Shown here in pieces: positions 34,301 through 44,753 of a stretch of 64,000 nucleotides of DNA (within the stretch, counting starts at the first letter, position 1; every line of letters starts with the position of its first letter). Position numbers and translations under genes: made by a program. Below the pieces are notes generated by a model. That model did no database searches and was not told the DNA's origin. It saw only the letters and a program-made list of their open reading frames with translations. The stretch is from Auriscalpium vulgare (Eukaryota; Basidiomycota; Agaricomycetes; Russulales; Auriscalpiaceae): NCBI GenBank assembly GCA_019915015.1, contig JAHBBC010000001.1, forward strand, positions 2,542,001-2,606,000. Reading direction: 5' to 3'.

Positions 34301-35377
34301 TCTTCTTCCAAACGGGACCGACCAACCCCACCGAGTCGCGGCTGCCTCAATCCCCCCTATGGAGCGGCTCAGAGGGTATGTTTGTACCCGTGTTCAAGGT
34401 ACGCTTGGCAATGCTACCGACTTCATCCCGTCTTCTGTCCCCCCGTTTTGGCATCACCCCCTTCACGCTCAATCGAGTGATAGTTGGCCCACGCGTTGTT
34501 CGATACGGATGTACATCGAGCCCCTCGGTGGTTGATCACCGCGCCCTTACCTGCCTCGCACCCTCTTTATGAGGAAGCAACGATTTCAGTAAATCTTCAT
34601 CCTCAATACCGATCAAAGCAATCGGTGTACACGAAGTCGGTTAACGGGGTACCCTCACGCCACGCCTGCCTGCCAACTCAAGGACGTAACTCTGCCCGCC
34701 AATGACAGGCGTTTCGCCTGGCATGTGCTGCAGGATTCGTGTCGGTCTCGGCTTGGCCTGATAACGATGTCTAAGGACGTTAGCCAATGTCCGGGTCTCC
34801 CGAGAATCGAACGCCTTCTTCAGGAAACGGAAACTCTCTATACGTACAAAGTAAGATGTCTCGACAGCTTTTGAGATTGGCGAGGGTCGACGAGTAGGCG
34901 CTTAACCCAAAAGCAAAAATGAAGACCTGGCCGGATCCGCTGTGCAGGGTAGACAATCGATGGTGCGACTATCGTCGTTGAGAGTCAGATGAACGGTCGG
35001 ACTTGAGAGCAGGTATAAGAGACCGCAGGTGACCATCTCTAAGGAGCTACATGGCTGCAGCTTGTGCTGGCAGGGCAGCTCGGAGAATATGGGCGCCAGT
35101 GCAGTTTCGGTGGCATCTGCGCTTAATCGGCGCCATCGTGAGTGAACCTCAGACCGCTCAGACCCTTTGCCCGACAGATACCGGGTTGTTTCATCATGTG
35201 GCAAGTTTCTGTCCGTAACAGCGAGTATCATTGTCAAGGAGGTATATTGTGGTCGACCATAGAAGCAGGCGTTCGTGAGGCCTTGCGGTCGTTTTGTAAA
35301 TGTGGTGAATAAGCCAAACAAAAATACGGGAGGAATCCAAAACCCCCGTTCAAGGATTCTTCCGGCGCCTGTTACCA
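31348..35377. other. 4 kb without a recognisable gene
   Basis: I find only short, unbiased frames on both strands and no family motif. There is a short CCCTG repeat near 32003 and several moderately long frames near 33,118-33,726 on both strands that I cannot support as genes. No LTRs or terminal repeats are evident. The stretch could be a decayed mobile element, a centre of non-coding transcription, or contain small lineage-specific genes I cannot see. Confidence 0.45.
32003..32032. repeat. short CCCTG tandem repeat
   Basis: Imperfect pentamer repeat with four to five CCCTG(C) units in a row. No function inferred. Confidence 0.8.
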
Positions 35378-36874
35378 TTACTTGATGTCGACAAGTTTGC
35401 ATTCTGACGCAATAGTGATAATGTGTGTGAGTGAGAAGCGACATGTTGCTAGACTTTCGACTCACCGAATCGTAGGGTGGAGTTCGCCGGGATAGCGTCA
35501 TTCTTCTTGCTGCCGTATCCAAGTGATGGGGGGATGACGAGCAGTCTCTCTCCGCCCACGGCCATACCGGCAATACCCTGGTCCCAGCCTTGTGGGAGAA
35601 AGCCGAGTTGGTGGGTGTGCGAGAGAGAAAGTCACAAAGCGTACCCTTGATGACCGAACCTTGGCCCAGCTTGAACACGAACTGTGAAGAGCGTCAGCAT
35701 CGCGTGATTGATCAAGCGTTATAACTCACAGGTTTGCCCTTCGTATTGGAATCGAAGACCTTGCCATTTTGGAGCTTTCCGATGTAGCGCATGTAGACGA
35801 CGCTACCCTTCTTCGCTTGCGGGCCCGTGCCCACTTTCACATCCTGGACCTTCAGCCCGCCGGATAGCTCCTTCATCGGGCTGGCTTCTGCAGGTGCATT
35901 TACCTCCTTCCCCTTGTCCTTCTTCTCCTTTTTCTCTTTCTTGTCTTTCTTGTCTTTCTTCGGCTCCTCAGCGCCATTCGCCTCGGACCCAGAGGCCAAA
36001 GCAGAACCGTTCTCAGCCTTCAACTTCTTGGCTTTCTTCTTGGAAAGGTCATCGCTCTCTCGAGCGCGCTTGGCAGGCTTAGCTGAAGCAGTCTCCTCGA
36101 TTTCCTCGAAGCGGCTGAAGACAAGTGCTCAATGAACGAGCACGACACGAGACGGCGTGTGCTTACTCGGCAGCGTCGTCTTCATCACTGGGAACGTCAA
36201 GCTCCGCGGGGTCGATCTCGACGTCGGAACTGACGTCACGGAGGTCAAACCCGTCCTCGTCCTCGTCCTCTGGTTCAGACTCGTCGTTGAACGGCACGTT
36301 GTCTGGCGACTGATCTGCTCGTCAAGGACCCTCAGCGTGATGAGTGAATGAGAACAGTTGAAACCTACCGATGTAATTGCCAGTCAAATGGATAGTGCTG
36401 CGTCGGTGATGAGGTGTGAGCAGCGCGACAATTTTTCGTGAGCTTACTTCTTTCCGACAACCTCGAACAGATACTCCTCATTCTCTTCCAATGTCACGTT
36501 GACGCTAGCCTGTTCAATCTGAAATGGCACAGAGTTAGCAGAGGCATTCTAAAAGGCTGCTCGAGACGCACTTTGCCAGGAGTCAAAGAGCCCAAGACGG
36601 CGACGCCCAAGCTGCCAGGCTCATCGTCATCTTCCTTTTCATCGTCACTGTCGTCGACGCTGACAGGACGCGCGTAGGTAAATTTGACCGTAGTGCGGCT
36701 CTTTTCGTCTTCAAGCTCTTCGCCGAGGGCAATGTTTGTTATGACCACATCGGTCTCTGGGACGACGCTTTGAGGCTCGCCTGGCCGAACGACAAGACTC
36801 CTAGAGTGACAATGAGGCCGGAGATGACGCGTTTTATTCTCGTCAACGTACCAAACAGCGACGGAGATAGGCAT
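35378..36874 (-). CDS. nuclear FKBP-type peptidyl-prolyl isomerase (Fpr3/Fpr4-like)
   Basis: Proline isomerase acting on histones and nucleolar proteins. It starts MPISVAVW at 36874. The N-terminal part is a nucleoplasmin-like domain ([59 protein letters not shown]) interrupted by acidic stretches ([27 protein letters not shown]). A strongly basic linker rich in KKDKK/KKEKK repeats follows. The FKBP domain closes the protein: [87 protein letters not shown], with the last exon ending at 35378. These are the residues that form the active pocket. About eight introns. Only 132 nt separate its ATG from that of the divergent ARPC4. Confidence 0.92.
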
Positions 36875-37006
36875 GGGGGACGGAGGTGGTAGGAAAACGC
36901 GGTAAAGGTGGCAAAGTCGAGAAAACGCGTCGAGAAGTTGGGCCGAAAGGGCCGGGTGCTTCAAACTCCGCCCTAATTGACACTTGCTCTCCCCCATAAC
37001 ACAGCT
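36875..37006. promoter_or_regulatory. 132-nt bidirectional promoter of FKBP and ARPC4
   Basis: The two start codons face apart with only 132 nt between them, so both genes must share promoter DNA and both 5' leaders must be very short. Confidence 0.6.
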
Positions 37007-37774
37007 ATGGTCAGTAGCCCTTGCATTTCCGCTGCTACTCGCGATTTATCCAGTGCATGTAGTCCAACGTCCTCAGGCCGTATCTGGCGGCCGTGCGGTC
37101 GACGCTCACTGCAGCGCTCACTCTGGAGAACTTCGCATCGCAGGTACGAGCCGTTGTGGTATGCGATCAGACCCGCAGTCACCCACCTATGTCTGCAGGT
37201 CGTTGAACGCCACAATCAGCCAGAGGTAGAAGTCGGGTGCGATATTGTGTTAACATTATATTTCTGGGTTACTCATTGTCCTGCAGGAAATCGAAGGAGG
37301 TCCTCCTGAACCCGATGATTATCTCTCGTAACGAGAACGAGCGCGTGCTGATCGAGCCCTCTGTCAACTCGATCCGACTGAGCATCAAGATCAAGCAAGC
37401 AGATGAAATTGAGCGTATCCTCTGCAAGAAGTTCACGCGGTTCATGATGCAACGGGCAGAGAACTTCATCGTGCTGCGCAGGAAACCGGTCAAGGTATGC
37501 TCTTGGTCGCTTGCACGCTTGTGCCCCTTTTAACTAAGTGCTTCAGGGTTATGATATCTCGTTCCTCATTACGAACACACAGACAGAGACTATGCTGAAG
37601 CACAAAATCGTCGATTTCATCATCCAGTAAGTGCCGAGGCGTGAGGTCTGCAGAGAGAGACTGATACTGTGCACCTTTGTTAGATTCATGGAAGACGTTG
37701 ACAGGGAGATCAGCGAAATGAAACTCAGTCTCAACGCCCGTGCCCGCACTGTCGCGGAGTCGTATCTAATAGCA
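37007..37774 (+). CDS. Arp2/3 complex 20 kDa subunit (ARPC4/Arc19)
   Basis: Subunit of the actin-nucleating Arp2/3 complex, active at endocytic actin patches. The best model has a first exon that is only the ATG (37007-37009), followed by a 53-nt intron with donor GTCAGT; exon 2 (37063-37143) reads [19 protein letters not shown], exactly the family's N-terminus, in frame. Then [79 protein letters not shown] and [18 protein letters not shown], ending with AESYLIA at 37774. The family usually ends one to a few residues later; the last exon after this donor is unclear (stops near 37872 or 37972 are possible). The coordinate given is the end of the certain part. Confidence 0.88.
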
Positions 37775-38082
37775 GTGCGTCGCTTCCACCGACAGATGTC
37801 GCTCGTGCTGATCTTGCTGCCACCGACAGTTCAATCCGTAGCGAGTAGTCGTATGCAGCCTTCACCGAAATGTACTTTACAGCATGCCGCGCATGATATC
37901 GAAGGACTTGGCACACACATCTTCTGCATGTCCATGTCTCCGGCCCTGTGCCACCGCGTAGCGTGTGACTAATTGGCAAACACGCGACAACAGCGCGCCC
38001 ATCCGTCAACTTGGGCGCGTCGAGGTCTTCGCGTAACCCTCACTCGCGTCGCATCTCAACATCTTCTTTGCCATCCCCTCAA
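37775..38082. other. 308-nt spacer between ARPC4 and NSE4
   Basis: Includes the uncertain last ARPC4 exon and 3' end, and the NSE4 promoter. Nothing else is seen. Confidence 0.5.
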
Positions 38083-39408
38083 ATGGCTGACTCGGATATT
38101 GAGATGGGCTCTCCGCGCAAGAAGGGCATGGCGTATGATCCTGACCAGGACCCCGAGGAGAAACGCGTCCTCCGCAAGAAATACCGCGGGTTGTGGAAGG
38201 AGGAAGGTGATCCCACACCCTGCTTCTCTCTGGAAACATGTATTGGCCTCTGATACGCGCTGTCTTGCGCAGGTGGCCAAGGAGGTATAAATGACTACAC
38301 GACGCAGCAGCTGCTTGAGAAGGTGCACGTCGCAGATTCACTTTTCGGCCAAGGTGCGACCACTGCCCTCTCAGACCCTACCAAAAACTTATCTACGCGT
38401 GATATCTGTTTTGTAGTCTCTGCACCACAAGAAGCCACCCTGGACTCGGCTTTCCTGGTGACCGCGTCGAACATGGGAGCCGCGAAAGCACGTGCGATGA
38501 AGGCCGGCGGAGGCGCGTTCGACGTGGATGACTTCATCTCCAAACTCATCACTTTCATGGGTGGACGACGCGGCGAGCCCGTCGACGTGGTAGCTGACTC
38601 AGACGTCGAGGATGACGGTGGAGATACCCCGTTGGATTGGGAGAAGATCGGAAGGAAGGCGCTGGCCAAGAGTAGAAGGGTGCCGGCCATGGACTTCATG
38701 TATGCGCTTCTTTTCATTTGCCGTGTCGCCCTCTTCGCTCACCACGCATACGCGATAGGTTAGGGCCATTATCCGTTGAGCAGAAGAAGCGGGCCGTGGG
38801 CAAGCGCGCGAAACTGGAGAAGAACAAGGCAGACGAACGAAAGCCGCAGGAGATGCGGGAGGAGGACATCGCGCGTTCCGAGAACGAAACGACCAAAAAC
38901 GTTTTACTAGTGAGTCCTGGTGGTCCGATCGCTTCAGGTCATCTAAACCGACTTGGTTTCCAGATCCGGGAAAGGCTAGTAGAGCAGGATGGCCCAGTCA
39001 ACCTCTTCCGCTTTATCGTAAACCCCACCGACTTCGCACAATCGGTCGAGAATCTCTTCTACCTGTCATTTTTGATCCGGGATGGTGAATGCGCACTAGA
39101 GATCGAGGAGGATGGAAACCCTGTGATATGTGAGCTTCGACTTTCCGTTGCTGGTGTTCCTACAGCTGATCAGCTGTAGTCATATGTGAGGCACCCAAGG
39201 ACGATGACTATGCCGAGGGTTTGAAGAAGCAGCAGTTGGTGCTCGAATTTGACATGGAGACGTGGAAGGTCTGTTTTCCACTATCAATCCCCAGCCTTGC
39301 CTGAACTTTCCTGTGAAGGCTGCGATCGAGGTCTTCGACATCACGCAACCAATCATTCCCCAGCGGAAGAAGACAGATAGCAACAATTCCGGCAAGTGGT
39401 ATGGCTGA
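38083..39408 (+). CDS. Nse4, kleisin subunit of the Smc5/6 complex
   Basis: Bridges the Smc5 and Smc6 heads in the DNA-repair SMC complex. It starts MADSDIEMGSPRKKGMAYDP. The N-terminal kleisin part reads VLRKKYRGLWKE, YTTQQLLEKVHVADSLFGQ, EATLDSAFLVTASNMGA and KARAMKAG, followed by FDVDDFISKLITFMGG. The second half carries the family's best motifs: GPLSVEQKKRAVGKR, KNKADERKPQEMREEDI, NETTKNVLLIRERL, GPVNLFRFIVNPTDFAQSV and ENLFYLSFLIRDGECALE, then WKAAIEVFDITQPIIP before the stop at 39406-39408. Seven introns, all GT-AG and 45-60 nt. A stretch of acidic residues (DSDVEDDGGD) lies between the halves. It converges on GH17 copy A with 248 nt between stops. Confidence 0.92.
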
Positions 39409-39656
39409 GCGTCCTGGGCGAATGCGATTTGTGTATTGTAGTGGCGTACTTTATTTCTCTATATGTACAGTGCTATAGCAACTATTTCTTGATACCACAT
39501 GTACAGAAGTGATTTCTTCCAGCTGGTGTACACAGTACTACACAGCTCAGCCCATAAACCCTACAGATACAGATTGTACATAATACAAGCGCGGAACAGC
39601 ATGTCAAACGCTCCAAAGCGCTCAAAGGACATTTTGTGAAGAGGAAAACCTGAACC

Positions 39657-41043
39657 TCAGCAGCTTGTCCGCGGCTTGAATGGGAACTTGAGCTTCCCAG
39701 ATGAGTCGTAGATGCCATAGCCCGGCTCCTGGTTGTCCGAATAGATGTGCGCAAACCAGCCGATGCCGCCCGCGACAACGGCCTTCAGATCTGGGCAGTG
39801 CTGATCCAGCAGCGTATAGTATGCCTGTGAACACCATCGTCAGCCGACTAGCCAGAGCTGCATGATGCTGTTGTATACTAACATGTTCGTTCGGGACATC
39901 CGCCTTGGCATCAGGACTATTGGGCTGCACACCCGGCGATGTGACAGAAGGCCAGCCGTTCTGAGGCGGGATAAGCAAATAGAGGAGATAGATGTTTATC
40001 CTGCTGACCTCGTCAAAGTACATCTTCTTGCCGTTGCCGTGTGCCAAGAACCAATCAAGATCGGTCTGGACAAGTGGCCACGCCTGGGATCCTATAGATA
40101 GGGAGATATATCAGGCATGTTATGAAGGAAGGCTATTCGCTGCACAAACCCGTGGATGCTTTCTGTGAGAAGAAAGGCAGCATGTGGATGTTAATGAAGT
40201 CCAATGAGTCGAGGACGTTCTGCGCGCCGCCGCGTTCCTGATAGCCATATGCGAGTTCACTGACGGTGACCGGGATGTTGAGACTGGACAGATTCTTCTT
40301 CGCTGCCACGACTTGAGCAGTCAGGTCGTCGGGGGACAGAACGTCGTCGAATAGTGGCTCGGAACCAAACTGCACTCCACGGGTGACGAACTTCGCTTTG
40401 GGGTTCGAATGCAGCGTGGCGAACAGTGTGTCGCGGCGCCCTTTCCATTGGTCTGTCCCGTCGAACCCGAACTGCAGAAACGTTTGTTTAGCCTCAAATT
40501 ACGATGGAGGCGTTCGCCTCACCCAGATCAATGCGTGGACTCCAAGTGTATTGTCCCAGGCCGCTGTAACAATGTCATCACTGCGATGTGATAAATTAGT
40601 TTTGAGTTGGCAATGCGAGCAAGTAGGCGCTCACTAGAAGCCCTCTCGATCGCAGGCACCGTACAAGCGCACATATCGGGAATTGAAAGTGTTGCGTATG
40701 TCGGCGAATTCCTTCTGCAGCTCGGACAGACTCTGGCCTGCGCAAAGCATCAGGCAGGCCATGCTCGCGAGGCGCAGGATGACTTACAAGCAGTGACTTC
40801 GTAGCTGAAGCCCATGAACGCGTATTCAGTTTCGGGGTCGCACCACCATGATCCTGTGTTGTTGCTAGGCAGGGACGACGGCGTCTTGTAGCCCACGGCG
40901 GGGAAGCACGACGCAGCACTGGAACTCGGCTGCGTTGATGACGTCTCCTGTAGGTCAAAGTGCCTTGGAGGAGACGGGAGAGCGGAGACGTGCACAATTC
41001 CCAGCAGTGGCACGAACAAGAAGGAGAGTAAGGAGAGGAACAT
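39657..41043 (-). CDS. GH17 glucanase-like secreted enzyme, copy A
   Basis: A glycoside hydrolase family 17 type protein, expected to act on beta-1,3-glucan in the cell wall. The signal peptide MFLSLLSFLFVPLLGIVHVSA is followed by a Ser/Pro-rich spacer, then CFPAVGYKTP, EYAFMGFSYEVTAC, EFADIRNTFNSRYVRLYG, DDIVTAAWDNTLGVHALIW, VQFGSEPLFDDV (the Glu of GSEP is the likely acid/base), IPVTVSELAYGYQ (the Glu of SEL the likely nucleophile), NGWPSVTSPG, VAGGIGWFAHIYSDNQEPG and a stop six residues after FPFK. Seven or so introns of about 50 nt. The TATA box lies 60 nt upstream. A near-identical paralogue follows 2.8 kb upstream. The enzyme's substrate is inferred from the family, not from the sequence. 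Confidence 0.85.
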
Positions 41044-42384
41044 CGTCGCAGGCTTGGATTGGAGTAGGGGGAGCGGATGTGATTGAGCCAGCTCAGAGCA
41101 GATATTTATATCGAGATGACAAGACTGGAGAGTGAGAAAGAGAATTGCGAGTCGAAAGGGGTCCATGCGGTGGCTTGGTCCTTTGAGAACATCACGTACG
41201 GGACTGCCACATGAGCTCCATACTAGACCAAGCTGCAATCAGACAGTAACGGCAGAGTACTTCCAAGGACAATGACCGATCCGTCTCAACCCAAAGCTTC
41301 GTTGCCGGTTCAGAGGGCGCCAGAGCCAAGGTTGAAGGAAGTGTCGGTCATCGGGTCAACGCCAGCGTGTCTACTGATCATTTCGGAAGGAGGGATTGTC
41401 CCGAGCTTGACGTGGCATTTTGAAAGGGCGGCGCACAGAGATCATCTGATGATAGCTGAGATGGCACAGACCAGGGGACAAAAGAGCTTTGAGGTAGTAC
41501 CAGACTGCTGTGGCGTCCGTTTGTGACAAACCGTCACGCACAAACGAGTAGTGACCTACATATAGACTGATCGACTATCATATATCATCTGTCAAAGTCA
41601 GCTACGGAGACTATGCCAGCCTGAGCCTTAGCCTTGTCCGAGTACCACATACCAACTGTTTTTCATATGCTTCATCTTCACGGTGGAAGAATGCCGGTGA
41701 GCGCCAATTGCCTACTGCGTGGAGAGACTGAGTTCTGTGGAGCTTGTGCTTGGCTTCGCGCGTACCAACTTCAACTTCATACCCACGACATTGCGATTGA
41801 CACGCCTCTACACCGAATGTGTTATTCTGGCGCGGCCTGGAAGCCTTGTCGTATACGTCGAGCCACACCGCAAAGCTACGCTTCCTTACTCACGACGGAC
41901 AAGTTCCCCGCTGATGAGGCTAAGCTGTGGTTCAAAAGGCTGCTGGCGCACAAACAGAACATGGCCGGATCCCTCGCTGGCAGAAGTGAAGAGGTTCGTC
42001 TTAACGGGTACTGAACGCTACCGTAGATCCAATAATCAATGAAGATGTGTTCATTGGCTATTGACGTGCTAGTCTCTCGTTGGGCGGCCGTCCTTCGCTA
42101 GAGTTTGTGATAAGACTACACAGTACGTTTATCATTTCAGACAACCGTGAAAGCGCAAGAGCATGTCACTCTTGACATCCTCAGGCATCGGGCCCGATAG
42201 GGTCCTGATTGCGGGCACTGACAGTCCAAGTGTGCGTCAGCGCCTGTCATGGGGACCGGGTGCGAAGAAACAGATCTTAAAGTAATGGCAAGTTCACACC
42301 ACGGGAGCCTCAAAGTGCCGGCCATCGCAACGAAAGGGATCCTATATTCGAGCAAGGAGAAAACGACATGTCATTGTATGTATA
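41044..42384. other. 1.3 kb spacer between the GH17 copies, includes duplicated promoter
   Basis: Holds the copy A promoter on the left. Blocks here recur upstream of copy B: around 41330-41460 compared with 44130-44240, and around 41950-41995 compared with 44655-44690. This shows that the duplicated unit includes at least 900 bp of upstream DNA. No separate gene is supported. Confidence 0.6.
41103..41110 (-). promoter_or_regulatory. TATA box of GH17 copy A
   Basis: The minus strand reads TATAAATA about 60 nt before the ATG. The same box, followed by TCTGCTCTGAG, stands before copy B. Confidence 0.7.
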
Positions 42385-42490
42385 TCAGCCACACATGGCA
42401 GCTGAGCGGACGCAGCTATGTAAATACAAGCACGAAGCTTGGCATGGTAAGCCGCTCATGAATATTTTGTCACAAGAGAGACGCTGATAA

Positions 42491-43881
42491 CTAGCAGGTT
42501 GTTCTTGCTTGAACGGGAACTTGAGCTTCCCAGACGAGTCGTAAATACCGTAGCCAGGCTCCTGGTCGTCCGAGTAGATGTGCGCAAACCAGCCGACGCC
42601 ACCCGCGACGCCTGCCTTCAAATCTGGGCAGTGCTGATCGAGCAGCGTGTAGTATGCCTGCAAATACCATGGTCAGCTAACTGAGCGGACTGCAGGATGT
42701 GCTTTCAGATACTGACATGTTCGTTCGTGACATCCGCCACAGCCTTGGGACTATTGGGCTTCACGCCTGGCGATGTGTCAGAAGGCCAGCCGTTCTGAGG
42801 GCGGGATAAGCTAACAAATGACATAGTTGTCGATCTTACTGACCTCATCGAAGTACATCTTCTTGCCCTTACCATGGTCGACGAACCAGTCAAGATCGGT
42901 CTGAACGAGTGGCCAAGCCTGCGACGCTAGACATTGAAAGATACCTTGAGCACGATGGAGAGAAAAGCTCGTGATTCATGCATACCGGTAGACGCCTTCT
43001 GTGAGAAAAAGGTAGCATGTGGATGTTGATGAAGTCCAAAGAGTCGAGGACGTTCTGCGCGCCACCGCGTTCCTGATAGCCATATGCGAGTTCACTGACG
43101 GTGACCGGGATGCTGAGACTGGACAGATTCTTCTTCGCCGCCACGACTTGAGCAGTCAAGTCGTTGGGAGACAGAACGCTGTCGAACAGAGGCTCGGAAC
43201 CAAACTGCACCCCGCGGGTGACGAACTTCGCTTTGGGGTTGGAATGTAGTGTGGCGAACAGTGTGTCACGGCGCCCTTTCCATTGGTCGGTCCCGTCGAA
43301 CCCGAACTGCAGTAAAGATAGTAAGCCTCAAGTTATCAATATGATTGAGACAACGCCTGACCCAGATCAATGCATGGACTCCGAGTGTATTGTCCCAGGC
43401 GGCCGTGACGATGTCATCACTGCGATGTGATCAAGTCAACCAAAGCTAGCATCGCAAGTCAGCAGGCGCTTACTAAAAGCCTTTCCGGTCACAAAAACCG
43501 TACAAGCGCACAAATCGGGAGTTGAAGGTGTTGCGCATGTCGGCGAATTCCCTCTGCAACTGGGACAGACTCTGGCCTGCGCAAGGTGTCAACTGGGCGT
43601 AATTGCGAAGCTCATGATGACTTACAGGCTGTGACCTCATAGCTGAAGCCCATGAAAGCGTACTCGTTCTCCGGGTCGCACCACCAGTTCGTGAGGCTGC
43701 TGGGCACGGACGACGGCGTACTGTAGCCCACGGCGGGGAAGCACGTCCCAGCATCGGCAATCGGCGCTACGGACGCCTCCTGGAGGGCACTGGGGTGGCT
43801 TGCAGGAGACGGAAGGGCGCAGGCGTGTACGATCCCTAGCAGTGGCACGAAGAGTGAGGAGAGGAGGGAGAGGAACGCCAT
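42491..43881 (-). CDS. GH17 glucanase-like secreted enzyme, copy B, with two apparent frameshifts
   Basis: Tandem paralogue of copy A with the same exon layout. Signal peptide MAFLSLLSSLFVPLLGIVHA, then CFPAVGYSTP, NEYAFMGFSYEVTAC, EFADMRNTFNSRFVRLYG, VQFGSEPLFDSVLSPND and VTVSELAYGYQERGG with both catalytic Glu kept. In the exon after this, the five-base run at 43016-43020 is one base short compared with copy A (LPFFSQKAS is broken). Near the end, one C is missing near 42507, so the frame runs past the stop that copy A would predict; with that base restored the protein ends KPRTTC at 42491-42493, just like copy A. The frame read as it stands would run on to 42385. Both changes are in runs of one base. 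Either copy B is decaying or the assembly is wrong here. Confidence 0.7.
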
Positions 43882-44753
43882 GTCTGCAGCTTGGGTTGGA
43901 GTACGAACTCAGAGCAGATATTTATACCGATGCGATACGACTGCGCTTGCCAGCAAGGGAGGTGAGAAGAAGAAATGCACTCGGGCACATGTATCCTATG
44001 AGACAATCAGGTATGGAACTGCCAGATGCATTGCGTACTTGACCAAGTTGCGAGCAGCGTCACGCCGAGGACACCGACAACTCAATCGAAAGCTACATAG
44101 TAGGCTGGAGATGGCCCGCATGGGAGAGCAGAGGAGATGTCGGCCATTAAGTGTCAACGCCAACGTGTCTAGAGTGGGAGCAGAATCGCCCCGAGCTCGA
44201 TGTAGCAGTTTGGTAGCGCAGCGCAGAATAGATATTGAATGATTGGTGAAATCGTGGGCAACGAGGCAGAGCAGAGGACCAAAGTGTTAGTGTTGGTGCA
44301 GCATGGAGGTCAGTCGTGGGGCCCTGGGGACGGAAGCCGCGGCGGAACGTGTGTAGGCGCTGGCGCGTGCGACACGCGTGGAATGTATCCGGTGTTGCTC
44401 TTTCTTGTTACGTGGGCTCGCAGTGCGGCCGCGCGATTATCTCCGCGTAGGCACTCACCGACACTCCCGTAAAGACAGGTATATTCAGCCTATAGGGTAT
44501 ATTTAAACAACTAGTCAGACCAGTTGGGATGGATCAAGGCCTAATGGAAGCATGGTGTGGTCCTTCAGCGAGTCTTTCCGCCAGTGTACCATGCTAAGCT
44601 GTGGACCATGCAACAGTCAGCAACCATGCAAGGCGGCCGGCGGCACGAACGGAGATGTTACGGACATGGTCGGATCCCTCGGCAGAAGTCAATAGGTTCA
44701 TATGGTCAGGGGTCGTAAGTTCGTTCTTTGACACATGCAGATCAAGTTTTGCT
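43882..44753. other. 872-nt upstream region of GH17 copy B
   Basis: Contains the copy B TATA box (TATAAATA on the minus strand at about 43919-43926) and DNA homologous to the copy A upstream region. The right end is the 3' side of the gelsolin-like gene. No other gene is seen. Confidence 0.55.
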
